NCBI GenBank assembly: GCA_002633005.1
Contig: NMRA01000176.1
Span: forward strand, 1,161-65,160
Reading direction: 5' to 3'
Length of the DNA stretch: 64,000 nucleotides
DNA from: Phoronis australis
Taxonomy: Eukaryota > Phoronida > Phoronidae
Position numbers and translations under genes: made by a program. Positions 21,561 through 33,500 of this stretch are shown here, piece after piece (the stretch's first letter is position 1; the number at the start of each line of letters is the position of its first letter). The notes beneath the pieces are model-generated. The model saw only the letters and a program-made list of their open reading frames with translations. It had not been told where the DNA came from and ran no database searches.

Positions 21561-24374
21561 ATCAACCTGCAAGCTGTCTGGCGGAACTCCTTGGAATTTT
21601 GGAACCACTTTGGCGCCAGGTTTCATTCCAAATTATATGTTAAAATTATTTCGAAGGAGTTTTCGCTACTTTGCATTACGCTTTCATCCCTACCTAAACA
21701 TCTGCAACTTCAAGTTCGAATCGGCTCAACAGGCCTAAAATAAAGCCTCGATGATCTCCACCCAGGAAACGCTGGAATCGTTGAAACTTTAAAGAGCTTT
21801 AGCTTTCACTTTTGTTTTACGCTTGCTTGAATTCTTTTCTGTTGAACATAAAGTCAAATCAGAACATCTGAGTCTCGACAATAAAACATCAGTGCCCACA
21901 TCGCAATGTAATCACTCACTTCGGGGGCTGTGCTTTGGCACTGAACCAATTGCAATCGTGTTTTTTTGAAAGACAGACCTCGATGGGCTTAAAATGTGCT
22001 TAAATTTGTGTTTTGTAGTAGCACCTTATCCGTGTAGAGAGCATTCGGTACAATTATTTACTCCAACCGTCATTCAGGGTTCAAGTACTTTGTCACGAAA
22101 AATAGCTTTAAAACAGTTTTAAATGAAGCCTTTAAACGATTGTTACTTATTTCTTGCATTAATTCTGTCGTTTTATTGTTTCGTCAATTTAGAGGAACGT
22201 GATCGGTGACAGGCCGAAGCAAATTGGTGCACCAGGGAGAGGACAGGAATGGTCACGACTTGGGATGACTGGACTCTGTGACGACCACGGGACCCTTTAT
22301 CCTTTGGTCTCCCTCTAGCTCCGCCGTGTCTGGAAAAGAAAGGGTCAGGTGGATGGTTTACCCAGGGCTTTACTTTAAGAGCAGACTGGAGAGTTTAACT
22401 ACAGTACGATGTATCGCAGAGCCCTACAAATTGTATCGGGCTGTTTGTTGTTGATCCACATGAAAGATGGACTGACCAGGCGGACCATATCCATGCACTG
22501 AATCGGTGTCGACGTAGTGTGATGTTATGTGTTAACGCAACGTCGTGCGTTCTAGCTGACCAGGGCCCGGGTTAAAATCTTTTTACTCGAAATGGAACTG
22601 GAAATTATATGTTTGGCATTTTTGCTCTACTATTGTGCAAACTCAAGATAAGTGTCTCTTATTCTATGCTTGATTAAATAATGACTTACGTGGATAATTT
22701 TTTAGTCTTAGTTTGCAGTTGATAAACTCAACGTTAAGGCTAAAAGTTCGAGTTTAAACTCGAGTTTGTAGCACGAATATACGGGTCATCAACTGCAAAC
22801 TTGGACTAGATACGCATATGCGTAAACTATAATGTATTCGAGCACAGTCTAATAACCACTTATATTGAGTTAGCACAAAAGCAGCTGAGAACTTGCCAAA
22901 AATAATTTCGAGTTCGTTTCGAGTACAAAGATTAGATTCCGGGCCCAGATGTTTGTTTACCCAACGCTATAATATTATTGTACAATGTAGGCCAGTGGCA
23001 CATCGCCAGGCGAATGGCAAGGACACGTTCGGATGGTGAAGGTCAGGGTGCTATCTGAGCTCAAAACAATGGTGTCAACGAGGGAGATTTCCGACTAAAC
23101 TTGCTTCCAAGAATTTGCTCAAAAAACTTTTGTATTCACGTAACAGTAGAAACAATATGCAATAGAATCATTTGCTATATTAGGTGCAATTTTTGTGCAA
23201 TGAGCCCCGCAACTATTTACTGGCCTTTGTATTCGGATTACTTTTGCGGCAAATTTTGACACTAAACATTGTCATGACCTCGGCAGAGGTTGGCGGGCGT
23301 GGAGCTGGGATATACCCACCAATTTGAAGAGTGGGCTCGAAAAAGTTTCTGTTTCAGACACAACATAATTTGTAGGCCCAAAATTTAAAAACTCAATCTT
23401 CTGTTAGGGATTCTTGGACAACAAAATTTGTAGCTCGTTAAGCTCGAAACAGCACAAGAAGTGACGCCATGATGTCAAAAGTGAGTGCATTTTTGCAGCC
23501 CAGTTTTAAACACGCAGATAAGCCATGCTTTAGATTTGGACTGTTAAAAATGAACGCTTTTGCAACGAATTTTTATCGAAAAGGTCTCATTTGTAGGTAT
23601 TAGACTTATTCTGAAAGATCCACTCCTTCGTGGGAAAATGTGCCCAAAAAAGGCAATATTTCATAGGAAAATTGGTCGTAAAAAATCCACTGGTCTCAGA
23701 GCCGTACAACAGTACACCTCCTCTTTAGGGTTATCCCCGAGGTCACGATTTGAATAAGGATTTTTTTTAAATTGTCAATGACTTGTATGCGTATCAGATG
23801 TGAGCCGGGGGCAGTCATCTTTTAGAGTGATATGTCTGGTCTTTTAAGTCCGGGCGATGTTACATGTAAGTAGGACGAAATGAAAACATGTGACTAGTGA
23901 CCACGTGTTTATACATGGAGTTAGAATTCTGATCCCTTTTTATATGTGGAAAGAGGGCTTAAAATGTGCTCCATATTTATACCTAGTCTGGAAAATGTTT
24001 AAATATTATCACTTGCTAGCAGGAAGTCGCTACGTTTTCCCATCACTCCATCATGCCGTGCAAGACCGGAACATAAATGTCAAACTATAACGACACCTCC
24101 AAATTTATACCAAATTGGTAAAAGTCAATCCAAATCGAACAAGATCACCCATCTCAGCGGTATGTCCTCATAACCCGCGTTGCATTGACTGCCCGTCGGG
24201 TGGTAACCCCCTGCTAAACTACAAATGACTTCAAAACTTCCAGATAAAATTGATAAACTTTTGACTGGCGGTGATTCGGGAAGTTGAACCGGGAATATTA
24301 ATTGTCCCGGTATGTATTGTATCGATTATTATTTAATAAATATGGTAAGACCATAGCTGGAGACAACCAAACTG
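21561..24374. other. Non-coding stretch, no gene recognised
   Basis: Overlapping plus-strand frames near 21,552-21,743 and 23,560-23,757 have no motif. A GC-richer block at about 22,190-22,560 stands out from its AT-rich surroundings and may be an old transposon fragment, but I cannot assign it. The inverted repeat at 22,703-22,808 is listed separately. Confidence 0.5.
22703..22808. repeat. Inverted repeat with internal palindrome
   Basis: A 21-base arm at 22,703-22,723 (tagtcttagtttgcagttgat) pairs with 22,788-22,808 with two mismatches. Midway is a perfect 14-base palindrome, cgagtttaaactcg (22,749-22,762). Together they would fold into a cruciform-like structure, probably a small MITE. 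Confidence 0.65.
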
Positions 24375-25540
24375 ATTCCTAACAGCGTCGTTTTTTAGGT
24401 AATTGGTGAACTTATGAAGTATGGAACGTGAAAGGTCGTCAAAAATATCTTTTGAACAATTCCTGTGAGTTCCATCTCGCAACGTCTAGTACAGAGCAAT
24501 TCTCTTTTCTCCTTGAGAAAATTTCCAGAAAAAAATCACAAAATTCACGATTTTTGAAATACACCCGAAGGAAAAACTGTGGTTATCACTGCGTTTCAAA
24601 TCCCCCTCCCACTTGATAAATGAGCTCACAGTCAGTTGCTTGAAGTCGCTTGAGGTCAAAGGCCACATTTCCATTTAGGGAAATGGGCTACGTCTATGTC
24701 TTGCCGTACCAACTAAGGATACGTACTTTGCCTTGGGGAAGAAAATTTGACGAAGTGGCGAGCAGTTAACAGATATTTTTTGAAATTTGAAACTAAGAGA
24801 AAATACTTCGATATGAACAGAAATTAAAAATCTTTACGAACACACTCTGAAAATCGTTCCTGGTGAGTAGGTTTAATTCTGTTTCAGTGGCAGAGAAAAA
24901 ATTTAAATATTGAATTTTAGACAAGTCTTTTAGTTTTCTAATATTCCTTAAAGGTATAACGAAATTAATTTTTTCTATATGGATGTAAAGAACTCAACCC
25001 ACATGAAAATAAGATTTTATTCGAAATAGTATCAAAATTTCTTTTTAATATTAAATCTTTTTGTGTAAGTGGATTGAATTGTTTTCGTGTAAAATAACTT
25101 ATTGTGTATAAAAATTATTAATTTACATTCGTAATCATATGTCAATGTAATCTTAACATCAGTTTTTTAATTTATGTATTTGTGTAAAATAATTGTATAC
25201 AGATTTCTTTGTATTTATTTAGCCCAGATACGATGCCTCTTGGCGCTTTCTGGGCATGTATATTCATTGTACTGAAGGTTTCATGATGAGCATTAAAAAA
25301 GTCTATTAATCGAAATCCTGACGATATTTTGCTGTGAATTAACCTTTCTTCAAAACGAAATTTTGACTTAAAAAAGGTGTGACACATAAATATTAAATAT
25401 ATTTTTATAACCACTGATCTCAAGTTGTTTTCTTTCAGAAAATATTCAATTTTATTAGCTGACAAAGCCTACTTTTTTGATATACTAGTTTGAATGGAGG
25501 CTACTAAATAACGTCTGAGATAACCTTAAACAAACATTTC
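24375..25540 (+). mobile_element. Dispersed repeat, longest copy in the window
   Basis: The first part (24,375-24,910) matches, inverted, 46,610-47,115. A middle part (24,655-24,905) matches 38,700-38,960 in the same orientation. The right end (gagataaccttaaacaaac, about 25,530) and the left end match the element near 4,715-5,575. There is no transposase frame, so it is a non-autonomous family with at least four pieces here. Confidence 0.6.
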
Positions 25541-28500
25541 AGCAATATTTGGAGCTATTTCAACTCATAAACTATTACAGCTACTTTTGGAATGAACCAC
25601 AATACACGTAACACGAATAAATTCGGAAAATTTCTTGAGGGAACCTACAAATCCCTGTTGTGCCACATCACTCATGTTCATCCCGCCTCCCGTTCAGCAA
25701 CGCTAGGACCTCGCTAAAAAGCAAGACTTCGCGAAATTACGTGATATATTGCCGTGCATTTGAAATAAGAACACGTGACTTTGACTATATTTTACCTAGG
25801 TCCTAGAGTCTACTGAACGCACGCCAGATGCCGTCAAGAATCTGTGTGCAAGCCTTTTGGGATTGCTCATGGTATTGTGTTGATAAGCAACAAATTTGTT
25901 GGTTTTTGATTTACATGTTTATGTAGGTACGAAAATGGATTATTATATACGTGATTTTTTCACATTTATAAGCTCATCTTGTAAAATTGATGATACTTCA
26001 GTGAATTAAGCTGCCAGATCAAAGGTGGGGAAATTTTTACAATTATTCCGGTCAACCCCAATTAGCAAGGTACACTGGACGATTTTTGAGAATGTGAAAT
26101 AACTCTCAAAGATATTGATGAATTCGAACAATTCTACAAGGTGTCTCGAAATGTGGTGACAATTCAAATTACAGTACATTGTGTTTTGACCCCTGTTTTG
26201 GTACTTCAAGTTCAAAACTTAGATAAAAAGTTATCAACCTGTTGCCGGCAAGAAAAAAACAAGTGGGTAGAAACATTAAAAATTAAATAAAGAAAACCAA
26301 TATGAAACTTATCGTTCCTTTGGGAATTGGCCCTTAGTGAAGATAAACACAAGTTAACCTGTTTAGTCATTTTGTAATATTAATATTGTACTAAACTTCT
26401 CTCCAGAGTTGCAGATTATAACTCTGCAAATGTAAGAGAAAACCAAATAACAACAACCATTGTTGAGACAGTAATACTTACAATTACCTTTCCACTTCAT
26501 TAGCTCAGATCTACTTCAATATAATTAGGGCGTGCTGAATAGGCATCGTGACAATTGTCTGGGGCTTAGCGAATTAGAGCGATCACCAGCGTAAGCGAGA
26601 AATCCTCCACATGACCGGCGTGTACTGAATTTAAAAAAAAATGGAAACGCACATACACTTGTGCACGCATTCATGCCATCTATCAATCCGGCCAAAACCA
26701 AAGTTGAAATCTGAAAATGCCTGCACTTTACCGTACTCTGCTACAACCAAAATGGCATATAACAAACATACTTTCTGCTCATTCCGGGTCGATTTTAAGG
26801 CCTTAACAAGGCACTACTTTTTGGAAGCTCTCTCGCTAATATATAGCCTAGTTGGGTATAGAAATTTACTTCTACACTCCCGTGTTACCCTAAGTTGTAG
26901 CCACCACGCGCGTTCAATGCCGATGAAAGATATAAAGCCTACTCTTATAGTCTGCACGATAGACACCAAGCACTCACTCGGGCGAAGCTGACCGGGTACG
27001 GCCCGATGATTACGTGAAGAAAATTCAAAATTATTACTGACTTATTTATAATTGTACTAGTTACTACCAGTAGCTGCAACAATTTTGTTGTTGTTGTCCA
27101 TCTATTTCCGATCTTTAACGGATAGGCCAGGACTGGGCCTCAGTTTTCCGCGGGGGCCTGCAGACAGTGAGAAAATCAAGATTGACTGTAGGGTGCGATT
27201 TTCAAAATTGAATGTGTTCGTTTTACCGTTAAAGCATGTGCAGCAAATTTCACGACCAATGTCGGGTCTTCAGTGCACATGCGCTAGCTAGGTGTAGGCT
27301 ACAGCAGAACGGCGTCGTTGGTGGTGTATATTGTTGGACTGCTGATCTATCGTCGGTTTCCTTTACTAGTCAACACATTGATGGAATATCGAAGTAACGA
27401 AAAAAATCACAATCTGCAGCAGATTGTAAGTTTGGATTGAATCGAGGCTAAAAATTGAGCAAAATTTTCCGAATCCTCTTTCAGTTACAGCCAACGAAAT
27501 GACTGATTAGTTTTCCCGTACAGTTTAAAATGTAATTTAGCCTTACTGAACCTTACTGAGGCAAAACTGGGTGATTCTGTGATCACTATATCTACGTTGA
27601 TGTAACTAAAAATAATCGTCTCAAAAACCTATTGACGGGTGAATGTTCATAATGTAGAATTGTCGTAAGGGACGAACCTCAGGGGCCTCGCCGCTCCACT
27701 AGTGGTTTATAGGCCTATACACTAGTTTGAAAAGTCTTTGCCCAGTTACACATTTTGTGTCATAAAAGAGATAATGATAACTACAGCTGACGCGGCAAAT
27801 AGAACTACTTTCGTTGATCAAATTGGTGTAGACTCACAGTAGAACTTTTTTTTCTGTTGAGCCCAGACCGTCCGGTGTTGCACCATATACTAACTCCGGA
27901 CAGTCTCTCACGACGTACATGTATATGGGCCGCTGAGTCCGGTCACCGTCGAGATTCCACGAGAGCATCAAAAATACAATCGACCGCGTTATTCATTTGG
28001 AATGTCTATTCAGCTAGGAGGCGAACTCGTTTGTTATTTCAGGCCTTTTGATTTCACAAGTCTCTCTTCATTTCTTCGGTTTCGATACTCTGTCCGTCAC
28101 TCCGACGTCAGGCGGCGGTCTTGAAAGCACTTCGCCGTCAGTTTAAGTTATTTCTTTCCCGATAGAGGTCTCTACTCAGCGTTGACATTGACGCCATGTT
28201 GTAAACATTTTCGCTTGACAAGTTTCTGTTCAGAAGTGAGTTTTTTACAGTGTTTTCGTCATTGATAAAGCTGTTTAAATCCCAAACACGCATTGCGTCT
28301 TTAAGTAGCGACCAATGGTTCTCTCGGATGATTTTTGGCTACTGCATTTCTTCATACGTTTTTATTTTCTTGGGAAAAGTTGGTATCCAAGACGAAAACT
28401 GCAATGCAAGCCAATTGCATACTTAAGTATTGCCATTTACTAATTAAGTGTCTCACTTCTACTAATACATGGCATGGGCGGCGCAGTACTGAAATAAGTG

Positions 28501-29400
28501 AGGGCTATAGTCCCCCAGCCTCCTATAGTGCGCAGCCCAAGTGACAATAGACAATGTGGTCTTGAACTTGATTTTAACATTTTGAATTGCTTGGGCTGAA
28601 TGAATTAGCCTGGCTTGGTACAAAGCATTATTTCGTACCCTACTTGCTTGAACTTGACCCTACTCACGTGAAGTATATTGACAGTATGCAGCGACTTTTT
28701 GGGAAGATTTTTGTGCTTTGATGGCGAATTTGTTGGGAGCTCATTGGAGCAAGCCACTGTAAATGGTATTGGGAGAAAGATGATTTCCTCATGGTTTGTT
28801 GAACCCCTGTTTTGTGTAAATTTATAGGGTTTTGTGTTTGCTATGGCTGAATTGAAGCACCCGTTGAATTTCTGGTCTGGAGCATCATACCTTGTATATA
28901 GTGTATTAGGTACAGTCAGAAGCTGTGGACGTCTGTGGTCTAGACAGTGCTTCCAGTGAATCATAAAATTAGCCTCAACCATTAACGGGCAGTTGCCTAT
29001 TAGTTGATATGGTTATCACATAGCAGTGCGCTCAATACTTTGATTGTCGGGTGGAATACTGGCCCCATTTCCTTACAAAAAAATTCTTAAAATCACGCGA
29101 AATTACACTGGTCACACCCGAATATTCCACTTCAAGGATTGAAAAATTGCCCTAGAATTGATGATAATTTTTCCAAAAGACTTCTTGGCTATTTGAGTCA
29201 TTGCTGATGAGGGATGGCAACTGGGTGTTAGATTTATCGGGGTGACTGGGGAGTGGGAATCTTCCTCTAAACTAAAGAATTCTGCTTCTAGAAGACTTAG
29301 GCATGTTTCCCCTCTGGTGCTAATCTAAAATTTACCATTTATTTCCATGGTGTTTTACATGTGGATCATGTTGAATCCATTCTCTGAGCCATGTAGCATG
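25541..29400. other. Non-coding stretch upstream of the PP2D1-like gene
   Basis: I recognise no gene. Short frames (26,641-26,991, 27,085-27,291, 28,605-28,982) have no motif. A 5' untranslated exon of the downstream gene may lie here, since the first coding exon is preceded by an acceptor-like gctcgcag, but I cannot place it. Confidence 0.45.
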
Positions 29401-29559
29401 CAGGGGCAGATCCAGGATTTTGAGTTGAGGTGCAGGACAGAGTATTAGCGGGGATTTTACCCATCAGACATTCGTACCCCTGAATTGCCAAATGGAATGT
29501 GGGAGAATTTTAGGGGGGGGGGCATGGCCCCCTCGGCCTCCCTCTAAATCCACCACTGA
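29401..29559. mobile_element. Short MITE with G-rich and C-rich ends
   Basis: The left end caggggcagatccagg and right end taaatccaccactg are imperfect inverted repeats of the type seen at 12,624-12,859. A run of G followed by catggccccct lies inside. Non-coding. Confidence 0.55.
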
Positions 29560-29776
29560 CATGGACGGATGCTGCAACAGTAGTGTGAGGGGCAGCTCTA
29601 TTCAAACTGCAAATTCTGGCTTATAGCTAAATAAAATTCCCTACGACCGAGCACCTGCTATGGCAGAGCTGCGACTCATACCTCACCAATTTCATGTGCC
29701 ACATGTGCTTTAGTACCAATTAATCAATGCTTTGGTCATTTTAACTCTTCAGTAAAACATCCTGCTCGCAGCTGAA

Positions 29777-30534
29777 ATGCCTAAAGCCGGTGCTAGCCAG
29801 ATTACTTGCAATAGAAAGTTAAACAAAGTCCCGACAGTTACTAATGGTCCGACTGGTTCTTTGAAGACGAATGTCAATGAGACCACCGTGCATGATGAGC
29901 CCCAGAGAGGTTGCTCCCAGTCCGATATGTGCGAGACTGAGACGGTTATTAGACACTGCCCTGCCATGGACTCGTCTGGCAACACAGGTGGCACTGCAAG
30001 TACTGAGCTAACAGGTGCTGGAACTTCACATCAGTGTGATGGTCAGAGTAAGGCTAAGCACGTTTCATGTCGTCCAGGCGGGCGTGGCGCCAATGTGGGT
30101 GAAGCCCACAGTTCTGGCACCGTACAGTCATACCCTCAAATGGTACCTACCCTTGTTGTTGGCGCACATCCGGGTAAGCTGCGTCACTCCATTGACGTAG
30201 GTTTCATAGGAACTAGAAGGCAGGACACATTCAAAGATCATGGTTCAAACTCACAAGTCTGCTCCTTCCCAATTGCTAACAACATGCACGACCTTAGTGA
30301 AATAGAAGAAGATGAATGCAATTATGCGGAAAGGATTAACAAACAACAGACCAAGCAACACCCCTCTCAAGTGATCCCGGATTCAAATTTATTGGCAGCA
30401 CCTGACATGGTAGAATATTACCAGTTCATGGGCGTCTTCAATGCTTCGTTACGTATATCCCACAGTCGGTCAAGATCTTCTATGCTCCGCTTGCCATCTA
30501 ATATTAGGGCAAACACCTCAAAGGCCTCCCAATG
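29777..30534 (+). CDS. PP2D1: PP2D1-like exon 1 (first coding)
   Basis: Encodes 252 residues plus two bases. The donor atg|gtagaac leaves phase 2, which the next exon completes in frame. The frame is open throughout and rich in Ser, Thr and Gly, with no known domain. The acceptor-like gctcgcag just before the ATG implies an upstream untranslated exon. Support is the phase match rather than homology. Confidence 0.6.
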
Positions 30535-33500
30535 GTAGAACGTTTGTTGCCTTATTTAATGCTCTGTAGTGTTTTGTTGTGTTGATCGCTGGTAACGAAT
30601 CACTTACAGGGGTCCGGGATTTCGATAACCAGTTTGATGACTGTTATTCAGTAAAGGAAACTGGTTCTCAAGAGCCAGAACCCCCTTAAGTTTAATGTTT
30701 GTTTTGCCGAATTCAGTTTGTTGTTCTTAAGGCCCCAGGTCCTAAGCTAATAACACTATGAAGCTGCAGGTTCATAGAGTGACACCACATTCTGTTGCGG
30801 GTGGTCGTTCAAACTTAATGCATTAGATGAGTATTTAACAATGGGGAACGTCACGTGCACAAGGTCAGTGTTTTAAACAACCAATGATACTATAAATCAT
30901 GTTGCACATGGGCCCAGAAATTAAAGCATGATGTGAACAAATGTGACAGTGAACTCCATGTAAATATTGGCCTTGGTCATTACCTTTAACTGATCATCTG
31001 AACAGTGTTTAGTTATTTCTTAATCGCTAACATTTTCTTAGTCTGTCTCCACTCCACCAGTTGACCACATCACGTGACCTAGTATGTGACTTGTTCATAT
31101 TACTTCATATTCATCAAAGAATTTGCAGAATTGAAGTCTTTTGATGACACATTCTCAGTTGTTTTTTGGCTTTATCACCCCACTTTCATTAAGAATTGGC
31201 AACTGCCTGGCTGGCTGGAGATTTTGAGTTTTGAACTGCATGTAAAGACTACCAATACATGTTATTTTCTTGATTTTTATACCTGCTTTGATTCAAATGA
31301 CAAGCTGTTCATCCATTTTTTGCTCATTGCGAGTAATGGCTTTTCATAAAGCCTCACAACAAGCAAATAGGATGTTGCAATTTAGTGCTAGAACATCTGT
31401 TACCTTCAAACGGCTCAATTTTGTAAAAAATTGGCGTACCATTCCATACTTCATGTTTTGTACCCCTCAATTGAAGCTAGAGGAGGCTGGAACCGAAAAC
31501 CTGAAAAAAGTAGTATTGAGGGATACCTGAAGTTTAAACATACTGTCTGAATTATTATCATGTTTTTAATGCCACCTGTTGTCTGTTTACAGCTCTCAAA
31601 CAATGGAATGGTCTGAAACCAGCCATTATCAACTGGGAACTACTCTGCAGGAGATTAGGGCTGGTAAGTTAGTTTGGTGGACTACAGGATTTGTGTGTCC
31701 GGCGAAACTGAACTCTCCTTTATGTGGAGGTAGAAAAGGCATTGATTGAGTGACCCAATTTTCAAAGTGTTGAGTGATTACAAAATGGTGAATGCCAATT
31801 TCTATTGCTGGTATAAGAGTGGCATAGATCAAATTTTTTGATGAAGTTACAGCCTCTCTGGCAGCCATGAAGTTGTATTCTGATACAGCACACATCACAA
31901 ATTTTTGTCCGACCGGTCAGAAATTGGTCGACGGCTGGTCGACGACTGGCCGTCTAGCCAACTAGCACTCAACCAACAACGGTCTGCTAGGAGCCGTCAG
32001 CTGAGTCGCCTCTGCGGTCGGCACTTGGGTTGGCAAAGTGGTCGCCTAGCATAGACGACCAATTCAGATTTTGTGTGTCCTTGGTCAGCAATTACCATTT
32101 TGTGACTTAGCGGGTGAACTTTGGCCAAACAAACATTTAACTGTTCGCTGTTCATTTACCAGTGGCCACTTGACATGGGTTTATCAACTTTTGTTCATCT
32201 ATTGAAAGGCGTTAAAATGGAATCAACCTACAAATACGAATTGCGTGAGATTACACCAACGTAAACTTTATGTTAAATTGCTGACGGCGTGGTAAAATCA
32301 AGCGTTAAATGATATCAAAGAAACATAATTTCGAACTCTAGATATGAGACCTTTATAAATTATGCATGAAAAAGTTTTAGCAACCAAGAAATTTGAAATG
32401 TACAGTAATTTTGCATAAAATTCAGAATACTACGCTGGATGTTTTACGACCTCAAGTGTTTTCATGCCGGGGAATTCTCAACACTACGTAGCACGCATTT
32501 GTGCTCATCCGTTATTGCTCTTGATCATCACTTCATCACGCTGTATATTGCACTTTCCCACAGATATATTAGTAGAGCAATTGAACAAAAGTTTATTTCG
32601 GGTGCAACATAAACAATCAGCGCAGATATTAAGATAATATGGGCACATGGAAATGGAAGAATGTGATCAGTTATAGTGTCAGCCATGATCCATCATCATT
32701 CTGAATTTGTTGTCACTTTCGGAATAAAAAATCGTTTCGAATTTAGAGCCTTCCTATCTAGCCAGCTAGCTGTTTGAAGACTATCGTCAAAATACAGCAA
32801 GGTGCCACGGTGTCACGCTCGTCACCTTGTCGTGAAACCTGTATCAACATGAGCTAAAGACCGGTGGGTGTGTATGCAAAAACTGGGAGTCAGTTGACAC
32901 TCAACTTGCCCATTACTGTCGTTTAAGTGAAATATATCCAACGTCATTTACTAAGCGTAATTCTCCGCCTTTTGAAAGAAGTACATTCGTGACACAGGCC
33001 ACTTCCTGAATTTTTTCGTCATCTCCCATGATATGATGACAACATCGCAGCAAAATTTGTTCTAAAATTCGGCTTACTGATATCAAAATTTTAAAAACTT
33101 ATAATGAAGTGAAACCAATTCTAATCATTTGTTGTGACGTTTACGCAACCTCGAGGAAGACATTTCATTGAAGAATCTGGGAAAAAGAAAATGGCTAATA
33201 AGTGCAGATGCAATATTCCATTTCACCGAAAGCCAACGCAAATGATCACACCACTATTTTAGCAGTAGAGTAGTGGTAGAAAACCAAGTTTTGCAATGCC
33301 AGTAAATAATTTAGATTACTCAAGGAAGATTTTATTTGGTGAGTTTTTACCCACATCGGCGCAAAGTTGTATTTTTTTAAGTTAGTAAACAGCTTCGCAC
33401 TAAGCCGAGCACCTTCCAAGCTCTTTGAAGTAAGAACGCAATACTTTGTATTTCGCGTCTCCTCCAAGGGGTAAAACTCTAAAAATAAAATCTTCAGAGT

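Noticed and set aside
31629-31898. Minus-strand 89-codon frame
   Set aside because: It overlaps exon 2 of the PP2D1-like gene and the end of the transposon on the opposite strand. No motif.
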